This document shows, in pieces, positions 1 through 13,300 of a DNA stretch of 64,000 bases (position 1 is the first letter of the stretch; each line of letters begins with the position of its first letter). The translations under genes and the position numbers were made by a program. The notes under the pieces were generated by a model, which did not search any database, was not told the origin of the DNA, and saw only the letters and a program-made list of their open reading frames with translations. Source of the DNA: Triops longicaudatus (Eukaryota; Arthropoda; Branchiopoda; Notostraca; Triopsidae); assembly GCA_022885665.1 (NCBI GenBank), contig JAGQDJ010000123.1, positions 1 to 64,000 on the forward strand, read 5' to 3'.

Positions 1-231
1 ATATATATATATTTGGAAACGTCTTGACCAAAAACGTGACGCACCATGGAAATGTGTCGCTACCTTTTACAGATGGCATAAGACGACATTGCGTTAAAAA
101 AAAATAAAAATAAAAAAATGAAGCTGCGTAATAAGGTGGCTCACGTTTAAAGAACTAGCGACTAACGAACTTGTTCTAAACAAAACTGTATTACGCATTC
201 GACTTTCTTCACAATGGATTCGCTGGACAAA
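1..231. other. Window edge, AT-rich 3' flank of mS40
   Basis: No gene is visible here. The first bases are a short (AT)n microsatellite, and A-rich tracts lie around 95-120. The segment lies downstream of the minus-strand mS40 stop codon, so it probably holds that gene's 3' UTR and flank. Confidence 0.5.
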
Positions 232-1083
232 TTATTGTTGGTATTCACTATAATCGTAGTGTCGGTATGGCACGTCGAACTTAATCAAACCGTATTCTTT
301 GGCTTTGTGAATGGCGACTAGCAACTCGTCCTGTTTTTTACGACACAAGCCAGTTTTCCTTAAAAAAAAAAGAAATATCGTCAAACTAGCCGAAAATTTT
401 AGGATTAACGAAAAAGGGTTTAAATGTACATATTTTCCAAAATGCGTCCATCATGTGGAGACACAAACTGTTCCAATAACTTGGTATTACGGTAGTCAAG
501 GATTAGGTACTCGTCTCTGCAAATTGGACACGGATTTCCTGTAGCAATTTTGCCCGCTCTCTAGATAGACATTATAAAATAAACGTGAAAATGTACAAAA
601 AAGGAAATATTTTTAACAAATACATCAAAGACTTCTTACGATGCACGTTTTGCGAGGCGGAGGAGCAATTCGTCCTTTATAGTTACGCCGGTATAATCTC
701 CATACCGGACCATCTTTGTATGTTTCTTGGTATGCTGTTATGCACAATTAAAAAATAAATTTCCTTTATTTAAAGTTTTAGGAGTCATTGTACGCTTACC
801 AGAACTGTTCATATACTTCATGCTAACTTCAACAGGGATGATTCTATTCCTGTCTTTAGGATCTTCAGCCGAACTGGGAAGTACGTTTTCATCGGTGTTT
901 TCTGAGGCTTCTTGGCGTGTTATTGCAGTCAATGCCAAGTTTCTCCTCACGACCTGTGTATTCAGAGCTTGTACAACTTCTCGTTTATAAAGAAGCTCTA
1001 TATCTTACTTGTGCAGGCAAATACCAACCACGGGCGACAGTTTGTACCAAGGAAACCAATTTTGATCCTGAGGATAGTGCCAT
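232..1083 (-). CDS. MRPS18B: Mitochondrial small-subunit ribosomal protein mS40 (bS18b, MRPS18B)
   Basis: Five coding exons on the minus strand: 1009-1083, 800-953, 640-734, 430-560 and 232-358. They join in phase to about 193 residues. Exon 1 encodes a short N-terminus that looks like a mitochondrial presequence (MALSSGSKLVSLVQTVARGW). The body shows the S18 signature: AYQETYKDGPVWRLYRRNYK, then RKTC, GNPCPICRDEYLILDYRN and KLLEQFVSPHDGRI, ending TGLCRKKQDELL. The four cysteines of RKTC, CPIC and GLC match the zinc-binding positions of the family. The pattern YRRN..G..PP.RKTC with a C-terminal FDVPYRHYDYSEY fits the B paralogue better than MRPS18A or C. It is shorter than the human protein (258 residues). 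Its role is as a structural component of the mitochondrial 28S subunit. UTP23 lies 1.1 kb upstream on the same strand. Confidence 0.9.
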
Positions 1084-2178
1084 TTTCCACACTTGGTCTC
1101 TGATTACACTTGTACTACACTTCCAGCATGCTAGCTCAGCGTTGCCGTTTTGGAACAGTTCGAAAATAAATGGTCCAATTCCTTTTAAACTGCTCGTATA
1201 GAGAAAAAGAAAATGTTTTATATTTGATTCATGTGCATATCTTGATAGATTAGAAGTGTGGACACGAATTGCAGACTGTAATTCCGTTCAGCGCTCTGCA
1301 AGTAATTAAAAAAAATGGAAAAAAATTTCTGGAACAAAACGCGCGTTTCTTATTATTATTATTATTCCTTTCTAATTTTCTAGCCGAGAATACAAATTCA
1401 TTTCTTCGCGCTTGACCCGCATAAAGTGAACTTCTTAGGGATTCATTTTATCCCTTATACAAACAAGAATTTATCATGTCCTTTAGTCGATCATACAAAC
1501 ATAAGTTGACATAATAAAAAAAAACTTTCTCTAGGAAATCTACTAAGCCGAATTACAGAGAGCTTATAACGACTGTCATATAGGATAATTTGAATCTTAA
1601 AATAAAATTTCCAACTTCTTTTCTACCCCCTCAGTTCCTAGTTTGCCCATCCTAACCGAACCTAATCAAACCTAATAAAACATCACCTTGTTTAATCCCC
1701 GCGCGCCTACGCAAACCGTAGGAAAATCAATGCGAAAGATAGGCTTAGTTTGGTTAGGTTTATTTTAGTTAGGTGAAGTTAGGCCCAGTTATATGTTTAA
1801 GAATGTTTACACATAAGTTTAGCATTTAGAAGTATTTACCCACAGGAAGCGCTTATTAAACAAGCAAATCGAGGTGGTGGCTAGCAGCACCCAAACTTTC
1901 TTTGTAGTTCATAAAATAATACACAAAGATGAGAACAATACCAAAAAATATTTGTGCCTTTTCCTTTCCAGATTGATATCTTTCTATGTTTTATTCGTTA
2001 TTTCTCCTTTATTTTCAATGTACGCTTCTTTCTCTATCATGGTTATAAGTAGTTACGAATTACCAAATTGGACGTGTATTTTTAGAGTATTCTCGAAATA
2101 AAAAGTCAATTCAAGCTTTTTTTTCAACATTCTTGTATTTTTGTACCTTTTTGGAATTTTGCAAAAATTTAAATACAA
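1084..2178. other. Intergenic region between mS40 and UTP23
   Basis: No supported gene. It holds the mS40 5' flank, a degenerate TTAGGTT-like inverted cluster (about 1636-1795), a (TTA)n tract near 1351-1366 and the 3' flank of UTP23. Short open frames here have no recognisable similarity. Confidence 0.6.
1636..1795. repeat. Degenerate TTAGGTT/AACCTAA interstitial cluster in inverted orientation
   Basis: The left half carries CTAACC, AACCTAATC and AACCTAATA units. The right half carries TTTGGTTAGGTTT, TTAGTTAGGTG and AGTTAGGCC, which are the complementary unit. The arms therefore form an imperfect inverted repeat about 70 bp apart. Similar units recur at 5000-5190 and 24990-25025. Confidence 0.6.
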
Positions 2179-3947
2179 CTATGACAGTACAGCTTCATTT
2201 GGTGCTTCTTCTTTCTTTTCTGCTGGTGGTGCAGCCTTTTTCTTCTTTTGCGGTAAAGGCTTCTTTTTCTTCTTCAAACACGACAACGGATTAGGATTTT
2301 TAGGCTTACGCTTGCGTTTCTTAATGGCGGGAGCAGGCCCAAATTCTTTTTCTTTTAGCGTCTTCAATCGCTCCAGTTCCTGGTCAGACAACTGTACCCT
2401 ATTTTTGTTGAAAAATAAAACGAAATCATCAGCAAAAGAGCTAAAATTTAAGCAAATACCTGGCATTAGTTGCTGCTTTGGCCGTAACTGCACTTAAGTT
2501 TGATGGTTTTTCCAGAGTCGGTGCTTTATTCTGTAAATACATAATAGGAACACCCGGGATCGCCCGAGCTGCCTCTCGTAACGAGTCATCCTGGGTAACT
2601 ACAATATACCTAAAAATTAAAATATACATGATTCCGATCTTTAAGGTGTAATCCACGCAATCATGATAGTTTTCATACTAGTTTGAAACCTAAGTTACCG
2701 TCACGTCAGAATCAGCTATTTTAATGTTACCTATGGTTAATATAGTGGAATCACACCAGAACAAAAGTGCAGAACACAAAAACCTCTTGGTTGATTTCTT
2801 ACACATTTTAGAACCGGGCTCTTAATTCCTTGATATTAACCGTGAAATTGTTACAAAGGATTTTCCTATAGCGAGAAATTTCTAAACTACAGTAAAGTCT
2901 CGCTATAACGTACACGAAAGGGGACGAATATTTTGTATGTTATAGCCGAATATACGTAATAGCCAATACTGATTCAAAATGCATTAGAAAACATTTTTAC
3001 TTTTATTTTCTGTTTTAATTATTATTTGGAGTTTTATGTAAACTCTTAATGGACGCAGCTTCGCAAGAGCATCATTTTGTGCCGTTTTTAATGAAAAATT
3101 AAAGCGACGTCGAATTAACAATTTTTTTCCTGTTTTCATTTATAGCACAAATGGCCAGTGGGAGTTATTTGAGTGCAACAGCACCAAAGTTACTTGTTAA
3201 AGGACCCTACCGAAAACATGGAACCCTGGCTCAAATAGCATGTTCTTGTGGAAAATAACAGTTTTCCTCTAGGTCTGCTGTTTTTCATGCGTTTACGTAC
3301 GGCAGCGCTTGTGTTCACTATAGTCGAGGGAAAAAATCATGAGTAAATTGGAAAAGGACTTGAATTTTTTTACGTTGTAGGCGAAAATACATTATAGCAG
3401 AATTCGCTATAGCCGATGCTTTCCCTGTACAATTATGTTGGCGTTTTGCCAGGGCATATGGACCCTGTACGCTATGGACGATTATTCATTACACCCGGTG
3501 TATGTTATAGCGAGATTTTCATTATTTTGTATACCTGTTTTCATTCATTTTGCCAATCATAGAAAGAATACATTTGCTAGCTGGGATGGGTTTTTTCGCG
3601 TGGCAGCAAGTATGGACTGGAAACTGCTTGATGATGCACAAGGCGCCAAAAACAGGTGGGCCAAGCTTCTCCATTTCCGTAATAACGCACGGTGTGGTCA
3701 AAAGCTTCACTTCATCACCCATGTACTTGGGAATTTGCTCTTTCAAGTTAATTTGTTCCTATTCAAACACAACATAAGTATTTTTTTTTTAAAAAAAAAT
3801 CAACTATCCATGAACGCTTTCGCTTACTTTCAAAGCCGAGAAACAGAAAGTTCCATCTACGAGTAACTGGTATGGTGGTCTGAAACCAAAATTATGCTTG
3901 AAGAAGCTTAAGAAGCGATTTGCCTTTTTTCTACGTGAAACCTTCAT
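2179..3947 (-). CDS. UTP23: rRNA-processing protein UTP23 (PIN-domain SSU processome factor)
   Basis: Four coding exons on the minus strand: 3828-3947, 3535-3758, 2460-2609 and 2179-2398, in phase, about 237 residues (human 249). UTP23 is a nucleolar PIN-domain protein of the small-subunit processome that helps release snR30/U17 in 18S maturation. The start is MKVSRRKKANRFLSFFKHNF, followed by PYQLLVDGTFC. Exon 2 carries KEQIPKYMGDEVKLLTTPC and the CCHC zinc-finger residues around HTCCHAKKP and SKCILSM. Exon 3 carries YIVVTQDDSLR and PGVPIMYLQNKAPTLEKPS, the end of the PIN fold. The last exon is lysine-rich (KKRKRKPKNPNPLSC), as in orthologues. The ATG at 3947 matches the family start. Intron 2 (2610-3534) contains a MITE whose right edge lies about 10 bp from the exon 2 donor. 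Confidence 0.93.
2890..3525. mobile_element. Tigger/pogo-like MITE, copy 1 (inside UTP23 intron 2)
   Basis: The left end reads TA-CAGTAAAGTCTCGCTATAAC. The right end, read in reverse, gives AAAATCTCGCTATAACATAC, so the terminal inverted repeats match over about 17 bases. The element is about 636 bp and has no long reading frame. Internal segments (TACGTAATAGCCAATACTGAT, GCTTCGCAAGAGC) recur in inverted orientation in the copy at 55621-56271. Confidence 0.75.
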
Positions 3948-4326
3948 TATCAAATCAAACTTTCTTTTCTCGTCAATAGAACAGCACGTGGGCTTGTAGA
4001 AAGTTCGATTGTATTGTTTACAACTGCGATCAATATCTGTACCGTTAGTGGCGCTTTTTAGCAATGCAATAGACAAATTGGCGGGAAAGGCCGCTTCACT
4101 GAACAGGCGTTTTCTAAAGCCTTTCCTGATATTTTTTCTTTTAATAATATTTAACCGCTCAATTATTTTCCAGGAATTACATCATAAGTTATCCGAGAAA
4201 GGACCAACAAGTTGCCCTGCTAGGTACGCTCGTTCGGAAAAAAGTAGCATACCGAAGGCGAAGGGAAGTTCTGCGCCTTCCGCTAGATCGCGGCAGTGAC
4301 TGTTTACCATTTTCAAAGTGCCAAGC
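3948..4326. promoter_or_regulatory. Bidirectional promoter region, UTP23 / RPAP1
   Basis: 379 bp separate the start codons of the divergent UTP23 (-) and RPAP1 (+) genes, so both 5' UTRs and promoters must fit here. The segment contains one E2F-like site (4080-4088). No TATA box is obvious at a convincing position. Confidence 0.6.
4080..4088. promoter_or_regulatory. E2F-like site GGCGGGAAA
   Basis: An exact GGCGGGAAA (reverse TTTCCCGCC) lies 133 bp from the UTP23 ATG and 239 bp from the RPAP1 ATG. Motif match only; function is inferred. Confidence 0.45.
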
Positions 4327-7300
4327 ATGGCTAGCAGACCAGGTTTGCGTGAAGATGAGGACGAATTATTACGAATGCAAGAAGAGTTTTTCGCTGGGAA
4401 GCTCGGTCCAGCATCTTCTTTTGTGGCTTCCAGAGAACAATGTACATCGAACGTGAAAGAAATCACAGGCACGAAACCTGATAGCAGAAGTTTATCCGCT
4501 CAGGAACGCACGTATCTTAAACCGTCCACCGAGATGCGAGAACGTCAATCCTTATTCGCTGAAAGACGGCAAGCTACTGCCACTGTACCTTCCTCTGAAC
4601 CCAGTAAAAGCTGCCGTTTATTTACACACTATATTTATTTAATTAAATTGTTCATTAAGTGCTTTTTTTTCTTTGGAACAATATAATGCTCCATTACTCC
4701 GTAATATTATTGCACTTTAAAATTCTGTTCATCAGTTAAATATAAATTGTAATTCAAGTCTTGTTTTTAGAATCTAAAACTGCAACTGGAGTGCTTTCAG
4801 GGATTGTTGAACGGGACGTCAGTCACGTGAAAGTATTACCACCGAAAGCACCGCAAGCATCTTCCTTTCCATCTGTCATGAAAATGGACAAAAAATTACT
4901 GGTGAGTCGGAAAGCATAGCGAACAACGATTTGACGAAATCTCGAGTTTCGGAATCCATTGGTACTGGAAGTAATCCAAACTGCCATCCGGTTGGTGTTG
5001 AGTTTTGCTAGTTTAGTTAGTTAGCTTATCTTAGGTTAGTTTGGTAGTGCAAGGCTAGTCAAATTAAGTTGTGGTTAAGTTACGGCAGGTTAATTAGGTT
5101 ATTTCGTGTCGTGTTTTGGTAGATAAGTTCGATTATTTTAGGTTCAGTTTGTTAGGTTAGATTACTTTATGTAAAGCTTAGTTAGTTGACCTAATTATGT
5201 TCGAGGAAATCAGTCGCGTACATTAGCTGTGTTTATCTTCCTTGCTTTATTTTAGCACACAACTGCCAGTTTGTTTTTGAAGGTGCGTTAAAGACTGCCT
5301 AGTATTAACAAACCACCGAAGTCACTCACATCACACTAGATTTCATGCATAATTTTATAGAAAATTTCAGTTATTTTGAAGAAAAAACTACTTAGTTAAA
5401 ATTCGTATTTATTAGGTATCGCGTAGTTCGTCCAGGGCCAAGAGCTTATTCGCTCAACAGCTGACCCCGCCTAGAGAACTGGTAAAAAAATCGACTGTAA
5501 CGAACAAAAGCGTCCCGGAAGCAATGAATGCATCGATTCTGCGAGGATCGGCGGTAGTTGGCGAGGCGGATGTGGAACAAATTCACCAAGAGAATGTAAA
5601 CATGTTAGCTTCGTTAAGCGAAGCCGAAAAAGCCGAAGAGCGTCAAAAACTTTTAGGGTCCCTCGACCCAAAACTAGTTTCTTTCCTCCAATCCAAACGC
5701 CAAAACTTGACGAAAACCCCATCCAAGCAACCCAACACTGTAAACGTGCCACCGATTCCAGAAAATGAACCCAAAAGTGAAGAGTTGCTAGAAAATAAGG
5801 AGGAGCACGATTTACCTATTCCTGAAGACATTGTCAAGGATGGCAAATGGGTTCGGATGGGCAGAATCGAAGAAGACAAACTGAATTGGATGGCACCCGT
5901 TCCAGAACCGTCCCCTTTGCCCACTCAAGGCGGTTATGCGGCGCGTTTTGACTTTCAAGGTGTGTCTTCAGCGTGTTTAGTGAAATTCAAGATATTCAGT
6001 ATTTAGTTCGGTTGGAATCTAATTTAAAACTATCTTTTAAATGTCAACTTGAAATTGTGGAAAACGTTAGTTTAATTCAGTTTTGAGACGCAAACAACGC
6101 GAGTCAGTTAATGTTGTTTTGAAAGAAATTCTTAACAATATTTAGTCACATTATTCTGATGCTTTTTGAAGCCTATTCCGATGCATTCACTTCAGTCAGC
6201 AATATTTTCCTCAAAAACGTAAACCCAAGTAAGTCAAGTAGTGGAGAATCTAGGCGGAATCAAGGAATGTACAAGTAAATTCAAGTGAAATCTGGAATGA
6301 TTTTTGAGAAGATAATTCCGTTCAATGAATTTATTTATTTTGAAAGATATTTTTAGACTATATGTTCGCCGCAAATCTTAAGTCAATTTCAATGAAATTT
6401 TAGTTCATTTTTAATATCAGAATTGTTCGAAAGCGTTCGGGAGTAATTGGAAAGCTAAATACTTTCCAAATTCGTCATGTTTAGGGTAAACTCGTGAGTA
6501 TTTGAACTTTCTCAAGAGTTTTGTGAACACATTTTATTTGGTCAAATTTGCGACTAGTGAATGCTGTTAGCGTACAATTGGTACTTTCCTGCTCATGTAA
6601 CGTATTAAACTACTTGCAGCACTTTTGCAACTGAATAGGAACTAAATTTTAAATTTGACTATGTTATATAGCGTAAAAGAACTGTTCTAAAGTAATTTTC
6701 GCTTTTAAAGGCAGTAAAAGAAACGTGCACTTTTTAGGATGAATCTCTAACTTTCTCTAGTCTCTAACTAAGTTTTGTCTTTGACTCTGTTTCGGCTAAC
6801 TTGTGAGTATTAAACACTTGAAGCGACATATGAATCCTTTCCAGTTTCATAATTTCATTTTAATGAGTGTAAGGTGATGCACATTTCACTTTAATAGTGG
6901 AAAGAAAAGTTCTGACTCCACACTTGCTTCTACTACACCACCTTTCACAGTGATTAATTTATTTTTCTTTACTTACGGGGTCAAATTCCTCTAAGGTATA
7001 CTATCTGTAAGGTAGACTACAACCGGTTCAACCACGTTTTAAATTTAACTTTATATACAGTTTTTAAAATATAAATTTAACATATAAAATATAAATAATA
7101 GCTCTGACGAAAGTTATCCAACTCCGTTGTAGTGAAAATGGATGGTATTTAAGGCAGAGAGTGAAGCTAATTGACCCAGCTCTGAACTTACTGCATTTTT
7201 TTTCACATTTTGACGCAAGAATAAATAAAATCATTGTATTACTATATATGTAGGCAATCTCCTCGCGTATGACGCTCCAGTGGACGTAACGAAAGGATTA

Positions 7301-10300
7301 CATCACCACGGTGAAGAGCCAGAACGTGCGGGTTACACCGTAGCAGAACTTTTACAACTTTCACGCTCATCCTTACTTCAACAGCGGATCGTGTCATTGA
7401 ACACTTTAGGAAATATTCTGAAAGTGGTAACAACTTACACATTTTTATGAGTGAAATCTTATTAGAAAAACTTAAATGAGAAAAAAAATATTATTTCTGG
7501 TATCCCATCGCGTTATTTTATATTGGTCTCATTTATATATTGATTTTTGTTCCATATCTGTGTTATTTTCTTAATTATATTTTTATTTACGCCGTATTTC
7601 ACTTGCATAATCCGCTTCCTTTTTTTCTTAATTGTTCCCCATTTGCGAAGATACTTATGTAAATTTCCACTGTTTCATGGTAATAGACCAAAGAAGGGCG
7701 GTACGATGGGTGTTTCGACGAACCATTGCTGCCTACGTTGATGGAATCTGGTCTTCTCTTCGCTCTACGCTTCGCTATGGATGACGAGGCCCCCACGGCT
7801 GCTTTTGCTGCCGTGATTGCCATGAAGCGACTTTTAGTTAGTGATTCCGATGAAGTAAACATTTTTTCTCGTCGTTTTTATAAATGTTGGTACCCACATA
7901 AAGTTTCATGGGGGAACAACGGTTTTGAAACATTGGTTTACTCGTTTTTATCTGAAAGGTTTGTCTCGACCGGGTTTACACTTGGCGACGAGGGGATGAG
8001 CAGCCTTCCTTACCAACAGAAATCGACCGTGACCCCGCCCAACGTGCACAGTTCGACCAAGACAAATCCGAGCTCAAAGATGTCGAGATGGGACGCATCG
8101 ACGTCATCAGGGCGTGCCTTAGGATTGATCTTCTGCCTCGCGTGAGGTAATAACACCAAGACGTTACCGTCGCGCAATAAAACCTGAGGCGGCGTACCTT
8201 TAAAACAATAACTATAATATTTTTTTAGAAGGAAAAAAATAAACAAATAAATGTAAAAGAAAGAAAATATTACCGATGATAGAAAAGAAAGATTTTAGCG
8301 GTCTCCCTGTTTTTGGAATACTAAAAAGTAACAAAGACTTTTAAAAAACTTTAATTTACTGTGTACTTTTGGTAGGTATGTGCTGGAAGTATTGAAGCCG
8401 CCGGCGACGGTAATAAAAGCCGCCTTGGACGTGGTGATCCGCATAGTTCGTCATTCCCATGAAGGGGCTGAAGCCGTAATCCGTTGTCCGCGCTTATTGG
8501 ACGTGGCGATGGGTCTTTACTTGCCGTCTTCTTGCTCCGTCCGCCCGTTAAATGGGCCATTCCGGGAGGCGTTGAAATTAATGAGGCTGTTAATGTCATG
8601 GGGAGCTGACATAAGCCGAAAGTTGCTCAAACGTTACCCGCATTTCCTCGCAACGCTGTTAATTTACATTACCATTGATCCAAGGTAAGAAAATCCGGAT
8701 ACTTACGAAAAGACCGTCCAAAATCGATAAGTATAAAACACTAAATTAGACAGAAGTGAAAAGTAGTTAACTTAAAAGCATAAGTATTTTTAGTTAACTA
8801 TTTCATCAGTACTAAAAAAGGAAATGTAAAAAATGTAATAACTTGTTAAGCAAGGAAAATTAAAGTAAAAATTTAATCGAAATATTTTTTTTATTAGATA
8901 AGTAATATTTTTAAGATTTCAAAATTTGTTAACATTTCTTACATTCAAAATTTTAAGTAACGTTATAATCTCTTTGCTTATGTATTTTTTTTTTTACTTT
9001 TAATTTTAAAAAAAAAAAAATTTATTATAGTGAGTTTCAGGTTCCTTCCCAAGAAGGTTTGTTGATAGGAATCGAAAGTTACCATACTCTGCGAATTTTA
9101 CTGGCATATAACCTGGCGACGAATGAATTCAAGTAATAACGAAAAACTTTTTTAAGCTTTATTGAGCCTTCTTGTTACAAAAAATTAAATGAAATTTGTT
9201 TGCAAAGGTCTTTGGAGCAAATATTTTTACGGCAGTTGTATTACTATGCGGGCAACGTTGTGATGACGAGCGCAATTGAGAACGAAAGCAACGTCCGGTA
9301 TAGCCATGCTTTAGGCTCCGCCTTTTTACGATGCCTAGAAGCAGCAGTATCGGTAACTGGTACTGAAAGGTAATTATGTGAAGTAAATTTAGCCTGTTGG
9401 TTTGGAAAAAATAGAATGGCACATGTCGAAAGATTTGTTCCAGACGTGTGATAAGTCAAATTACTGCATACGAGACTTTTTATGCTATTACTCGAAGCTT
9501 AATAAATAAAGGGTACTGGCGTACGGTTTGTGGAATTTATAATATTTTATATTATTTATAAAATGTAGGATTGCATTAGGTAAGATCAGTTAAAGTAACA
9601 TTAGTTATTATCATTAAACTTGGTTGTATTTGATTTTATTTGTTTCAACTGTCTTGTCCGTTCTACGTAAGGCTTCGAAGTGACGAAGTTAAAGAGTCAA
9701 AATTTTCCAAACCATGTATCTTTATGGATCATATTTTTGAAATGCGTGACCATAAGCTTGCAAATTTATTACAGCTGTCGTGTTGTGTTTGTTAAGGAGC
9801 GAATTAGAATGGACAGACGTGGAACGTTTCTTGGAGCCGTTGTGTAACTGTCTGAATAAATGGCTAACACAAGCAAGCGCTTCAAAATTCGGAGTAAGTA
9901 TTCAAGAATGCTCAGAATTGAAAATTTTCATTTATTTATGTTTACCTAATATCGTATAGGACTCGGCTTCATGCTTAATAGCAGCTGCGTTAGATCTCTT
10001 CACATCCTTCTACATGCGCGTGCAGAATTCACGCTTAGTATCGGTACAAGAAGATCTGGAAAGGAGACTTGAAGCTTTGAGAAGTACCTGCTTAACGTTT
10101 GTACATACTTCCGGTGCGTTCGCGGGTTCCTTGGCTAAAATTAGGTAGCATTTCAGCAAAACTCGGCCTTTGGAGCATTATGCGTCTTTTTTTTTGTTGT
10201 TGTTGGGTTTCACTTTCAGATCCTACTCGGTATTTTTGTCGGAGCTCAAATCCGGCGCACAACGTGATCCACCAGCTTTGCCGTCCTTGGGGGGAGTGGC

Positions 10301-13300
10301 TTGGGGTCAAACCGCGTCGCCCATTGTAGCTCCCAATACACCGTTCCCTCTGCTTCAAGCATTGCTACGGCTATCCAATGAGTTTCCATCATATCAGGAA
10401 GTAAGCAAGTGTAAAATTTTAGATAATATTAAACTGAACATTCTTGAATTTAACCAAAATCTGTGCGTTTTCTGAATGTTAGATTGGTACGAACATTTTA
10501 AAATTGAAAGGAATGGAAACCTATTTGAAACAAGTCGTCGGTTGCCAACCTTCGCTTTTAAACCATTGGTTTGCGCGTTTTGAGGTGCACGCACTCTACG
10601 AGATGGCTTTACTAAACAGGGTACGCCGAAAACGAGAAGAAAATTGCACACTTCTATAAATTTGTGTGCCTTTTCTGTATGGGCAGGAAAACGGATTAGA
10701 CATCGCCTTGACAGTATTAAAACACGCCAGTACAGGCGACGAGTGGATTATTGTGCGCTTAATGCAGGATGTGATCTTCCAACCCGAATCTTTTGAGGCA
10801 AAACTGGCTTTACCCTCACGTTTGCAAGAAATAGACTTGAACGCAGAGCAAAATTCTTTACAAGAGAGCGGAAACAGGGTTGCTGCACTGCAAACGTAAG
10901 CTTTGAAGGCATTTATACGCGAATGCTAATATCGAGAAAGATTAGGAAGATTTATTGAAAACACATTAGCCAGTTAAAATTGTTAGCTAAAGAGATGAAA
11001 TTAACTAGTAAAATAGATGAGAAGCGTAGTTTCTCTATTTATTTTTACATTATTGAGTTAAAAAAAATCCAGAATAGATTTAAATTGAACATCATAGACG
11101 AGTGATTGAACTGTTGCTATTTTATGTTAAACAGGTTAAAAGAAACAGGAGAAGTGTACAAGCGATTATTCTTCGAGGGTAAAGACTTTAGCACATCGCG
11201 AGCGTGGCATTTACGTTTGTCCCCGTTGACTCAGTTGACTTGTGTGCCCACTGGAACGCTATTACCGGCAGATTGGCCGTACTACCCCATTTTACAGCTC
11301 CATCACGCGGTTATAAATCAGTAAGGGAAAGAATTACTTTTAAAATGGAATGTCTAACGAATTTTGTCGGTGGGGTGATTGTTCACAGGCCACAACAGCA
11401 GAAAACGGACAATAAGGACAAGTTAGATCGCGAGGCAGTACTAGCCGCTTTACGATGGGTGACTTTACTCCAGGCGCAAGGCAAACTTATGGAAATGGAA
11501 CAGTCTGGCGCAGAAAGTGCGGCGTTTTATTGCCGACTGTCTTGTATCTTTCTCGCAAGTAAGCTTAACGAATGGCTTGAGAAATTAAGCGGATTTTTAA
11601 ATCATTTCTTGGCTATTTTTGTACCACTTGTTTTCTATTTTACCTATTCTATACAACTTCATTCGACTTCGCATTTTTTCTTATTTTTCAAAACATTTAT
11701 TGATTGATCGATTTTTTTTTTTCGAAGACGAAAGTTGGTTTTTGGATAACGAGATTGCAACTTTAATGTGGTACTTGTTAAAACGCCTTGGACTGGCTGT
11801 GTTGGATTTTGAAAAATCGATCCCCGGAATTGATTCGTTCCCACAATTGTAAGCGTCCATGAAATATCCTGTATTTTTACTTTATTTTTATATGTGGTGA
11901 TATTTAAAATTTATTATAGTTACGGTGAGCTTTTAGAAGAATACAAAGCTATTTCGTACGGTCATCCACTATTCGGGGCGTGGATTCTCCTACCCTTGCA
12001 GTGTAGACACGACCCTAAGCTACGTTTGCTATTCTGGGGACAGCATTCGGAAATTTTGCGGAGTTTTGCACTTTTGCCTGCGCAAGTAAGCCATTTTCTA
12101 CACTGTTTAATCGTTTTATATGGCAGAACATTTTAAGCTAAAAAATACTAGTACTGCAAAAGTCGTCTCATGCGCAACATTTTGCACATGCGCAATCTCA
12201 TGCGCAGAATTTTGCAGTAATAATTCATCTATGCTATTCATCGAAAGCTACGAAAGCTTATCATCGCTGAATCTGAAGACACCTAATTTGTTGCGTTGCG
12301 TTTCGTAATTGAGGAAAAGTAGATGACCTACTTTTTCTCATAAATGTTTAAGGTACCCAGTGTGTTCAGAATTACCCATTTTCACGATATCTAGTACTAT
12401 ATGAGTGTACTAAAGCTCAACTGAGAGTCTGCTACTTTGAAAGCCGATGTAGCTATGTATCCGTAAAATTACTAATTTACTTTCGAAGCATGTCAGTTTT
12501 TTCTTCGAACTGTCGATGCAGACTTGGACGGAGTCAAGCAAAATGGAAATCAAATCAAAGTCAACAGAATTTTCTGAAATTCTGTTCAAGTAATTTTCAG
12601 TTTTTCGTGGCTGAAGCCAACTCCAGCTCATTTCTGGATTTTTGTACATTTTCTAGCAGTTTTTTAAGGGCCGAAGGAATTAACACCTTCGAGAATTTTT
12701 TAACATGACGGACATGAAAATTGCTATCTACACGTATTACTAGCTCTGCAGACCCGGGGCGCTCTACGAAGCTCATGGGTAGCAGTTCTGCATTGACGAC
12801 TTTCGCAAACCCCACTTGTTTAGGATGATCAAGTGAATACTTGTTACTTCCAACGAATTTTGCCAAAGTATTTCCTTTTGGTGCAACTTAAGACCAGGGA
12901 GTTGCTTTGCTAACTTCTGGATGGTACTGTTTCATGTGCTGCAGTTGATTACTTATAGCGAATTTCGATGTGAAGTACAATTTCTAACAAAGCGTGCATT
13001 TCACGTAGAAGTTCCTAGCAGGAATGGGCTTAAGAACTTCGAAATGTTCTCAAATTCCTGGATTAGACTTCGTTGCAAGTCCTCAGGTTTACTTATGAAA
13101 TCAACTTTACAGAATACGACTTTGTACGTGTTAATGTGCTTTTTTATTGCTTCTTTCACATAGGAACATAGGCATCTGCTTATTACAGTATCTCGCAAAC
13201 GAAAGACTTCGATTTTCTCATACTTCAACCATCTTATATTGTTTTAACCGCAATCGAGACGCCCGAATCATTTGGGTTTCTATTACTTGGTTTCCACGAG

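Noticed and set aside
2141..2497. Plus-strand 118-codon open frame with F- and K-rich translation
   Set aside because: It is antisense to the UTP23 last exons, whose lysine-rich code forces open frames on the other strand.
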